Shown one piece after another: positions 4,751 through 5,505 of a stretch of DNA of 5,505 nucleotides. Position 1 is the stretch's first letter. Each line of letters opens with the position of its first letter. The notes beneath the pieces were generated by a model, which saw only the letters and a program-made list of their open reading frames with translations, made no database searches and was not told the DNA's origin. A program made the translations under genes and the position numbers. This stretch comes from Candidatus Uhrbacteria bacterium (GTDB lineage Bacteria > Patescibacteriota > Patescibacteriia > CAIXNZ01): contig DSBA01000077.1 in the NCBI GenBank assembly GCA_011046145.1, forward strand, positions 1 to 5,505. The letters are read 5' to 3'.

Positions 4751-5320
4751 ATGTTTGAATACGAGGTCGCAAAGCGATTTTTCGAACAGGAAATTTTTGG
4801 CGTTTTATTTGAAAGGCAGTCGCAGCTCCAAATCTCTGAAGAGATAAGAGAGGAAGATATCTATTATGTGATTGGCATTATGCTGAGATATTTAAAAAGC
4901 GATAATTTTTGCCAGGATTTCACGGTGACTCCGCTATTTGATTTAGCTGACAAAAAAGTCAAAAAGTTATCTTTGCTTGAATTGCAGCGGCTTGGCGATT
5001 TTTGCCTTTTTAGAGCAGGGTTTTTTCCCTTTGGTTTTAGCCATCGGCATAATCCGCCGCGGAAAAATTTTATTCTGGCCGGACAAAGCGCTTACCATGA
5101 TTTAAGCCGCAAATTAGCTGCATCATCTGCTGTTTTTCGCTCTTTGGCTTTTAATTTTCAAGTCTTTGTCAATGCTATTAGCGAAATCAAATTAAAAGGC
5201 GCTCAAGATCATGACATTCTTCAGCTTTTTGATTTTTGGCAGGAAACAGGCAATTTATTGGCTGCTGAAATTTTAAGCCGGAAGGGTGTTTGCTTAAATT
5301 TTTCCCAAAAGCCTAATTAA
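4751..5320 (+). CDS. Conserved-looking hypothetical protein (189 aa)
   Basis: The function is unknown. From memory, the central part resembles an uncharacterised bacterial family, seen also in Proteobacteria, marked by an LQRLGDxxLFxxGFFP block followed by a YxxxGxSAYxxL block. Here these are LQRLGDFCLFRAGFFPFGF at 78-96 and NFILAGQSAYHDLSRKL at 106-122. Around them, residues 1-50 are helical with a Y-rich segment (IYYVIGIMLRYL, 37-48) and the C-terminus (125-180) is helical. Basic and histidine-rich residues (SHRHNPPRK, 97-105) sit where the two motifs join. There is no signal peptide, membrane span or clear catalytic motif, so it is probably a soluble cytoplasmic protein. It is a single-gene unit with a strong ribosome site and a strong terminator, divergent from the surface-protein gene. 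The family resemblance is moderate confidence; I cannot assign a role. Confidence 0.8.
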   Translation: MFEYEVAKRFFEQEIFGVLFERQSQLQISEEIREEDIYYVIGIMLRYLKSDNFCQDFTVTPLFDLADKKVKKLSLLELQRLGDFCLFRAGFFPFGFSHRHNPPRKNFILAGQSAYHDLSRKLAASSAVFRSLAFNFQVFVNAISEIKLKGAQDHDILQLFDFWQETGNLLAAEILSRKGVCLNFSQKPN

Positions 5321-5354
5321 AATCAGCTTTTTTATAGCGGCAAATAAAAAAATC

Positions 5355-5388
5355 AAAAAGAGTCCAGCCTTACGGCGGGACTCTTTTT
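5355..5388. terminator. Strong terminator after the 189-aa gene
   Basis: AAAAAGAGTCC (5355-5365) pairs perfectly with GGACTCTTTTT (5378-5388). Beyond an A.G mismatch, GCC (5367-5369) pairs with GGC (5374-5376) around a TTAC loop. T and A runs at both feet allow it to act in both directions. It begins 35 bases after the stop codon at 5320. Confidence 0.9.
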
Positions 5389-5404
5389 AATACCTTACAG
5401 GAAA

Positions 5405-5451
5405 CCCCGTTGGAGGGAGCGGCGAGAAGCGAGCCGCGACCGAGAACGGGG
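5405..5451. repeat. Hairpin built on three tandem G.A motifs
   Basis: CCCCGTT (5405-5411) pairs with AACGGGG (5445-5451), and GCGGC (5419-5423) with GCCGC (5433-5437). The symmetric 7/7 internal segment (5412-5418 / 5438-5444) holds two G-C pairs flanked by GA/GA steps, and the apex holds GA (5424-5425) opposite GA (5431-5432) above a G-AAG-C tip. So three tandem G.A (sheared-type) pairs alternate with Watson-Crick helices. It may be a structured RNA, a leader element, or a REP-like or transposon-end palindrome acting as single-stranded DNA. I cannot name a family. Confidence 0.65.
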
Positions 5452-5459
5452 ATGAATGG

Positions 5460-5484
5460 GCTTAGCACACGAAGTGTGCTAAGC
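5460..5484. repeat. Perfect 11-bp hairpin with GAA loop
   Basis: GCTTAGCACAC (5460-5470) pairs perfectly with GTGTGCTAAGC (5474-5484) around GAA, so the tip is C-GAA-G, a known very stable mini-hairpin cap in DNA. There is no T-tract, so it is not an intrinsic terminator. It follows the G.A hairpin by eight bases. An ATG at 5492 opens a frame to the window edge (MRIR...), but without a Shine-Dalgarno sequence I do not call it. Confidence 0.75.
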
Positions 5485-5505
5485 TGTTACCATGAGAATT
5501 CGGCA

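Noticed and set aside
1..5505. Search by eye for a DGR template/variable repeat pair near the avd-like gene
   Set aside because: No roughly 100-bp repeat pair with adenine-specific differences was seen, and no coding region encodes a C-type-lectin or reverse-transcriptase motif.
5495..5505. GAATTCGGCA at the right end resembles a cDNA cloning adaptor
   Set aside because: Only about ten bases match before the window ends and the rest looks like natural genomic sequence; probably a chance EcoRI site.
1..5505. CRISPR array, tRNA or rRNA
   Set aside because: No regularly spaced repeats, no cloverleaf with a TTCGA-type arm and no rRNA signature were seen on either strand.

Overview
The window looks like a piece of a Patescibacteria (Candidate Phyla Radiation) chromosome or a close metagenomic relative. 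The signs are AT-rich DNA, short single-gene transcription units with perfect AAGGAGG ribosome binding sites, strong hairpin terminators, a large lamin-tail-domain surface protein and an orphan bAvd-type four-helix protein. This assignment is an inference from style and gene content; no rRNA or taxonomic marker is present. TGA acts as a stop here: in the first gene, reading through it would run translation into the terminator hairpin. That argues against the TGA=Gly code of Gracilibacteria/SR1.

Layout. 1-185: intergenic, with an inverted repeat and a strong promoter. 186-425 (+): a 79-aa one-TPR protein. 444-471: a bidirectional terminator shared with the convergent 502-885 (-) gene, a bAvd-like four-helix-bundle protein (the accessory family of diversity-generating retroelements). 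886-1057: divergent intergenic region with a tandem 12-mer on the avd side and a near-consensus promoter on the other. 1058-1297 (+): a 79-aa orphan protein with its own promoter and terminator. 1420-1686 (+): an 88-aa zinc-ribbon-like protein, again with its own promoter and terminator. 1769-4390 (-): an 873-aa surface protein with signal peptide, three lamin-tail domains, a PKD/Ig-like domain, two OB-fold-like domains and a C-terminal membrane anchor. 4391-4750: a 360-bp divergent intergenic region with the only two DnaA-box matches in the window and a G-rich ribosome-binding region for the surface protein. 4751-5320 (+): a 189-aa protein of an uncharacterised family. 5355-5388: terminator. 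5405-5484: two elaborate hairpins, one built around three tandem G.A motifs, running toward the window edge.

The genes do not form an obvious pathway. Nearly every one appears to be its own transcription unit, and three of the + strand promoters share one design (TTGAMA, 17-bp spacer, extended TGN -10). The most notable items are the orphan Avd protein with no reverse transcriptase or template/variable repeat in view, the tandem-G.A hairpin pair at the right edge, and the DnaA-box pair.
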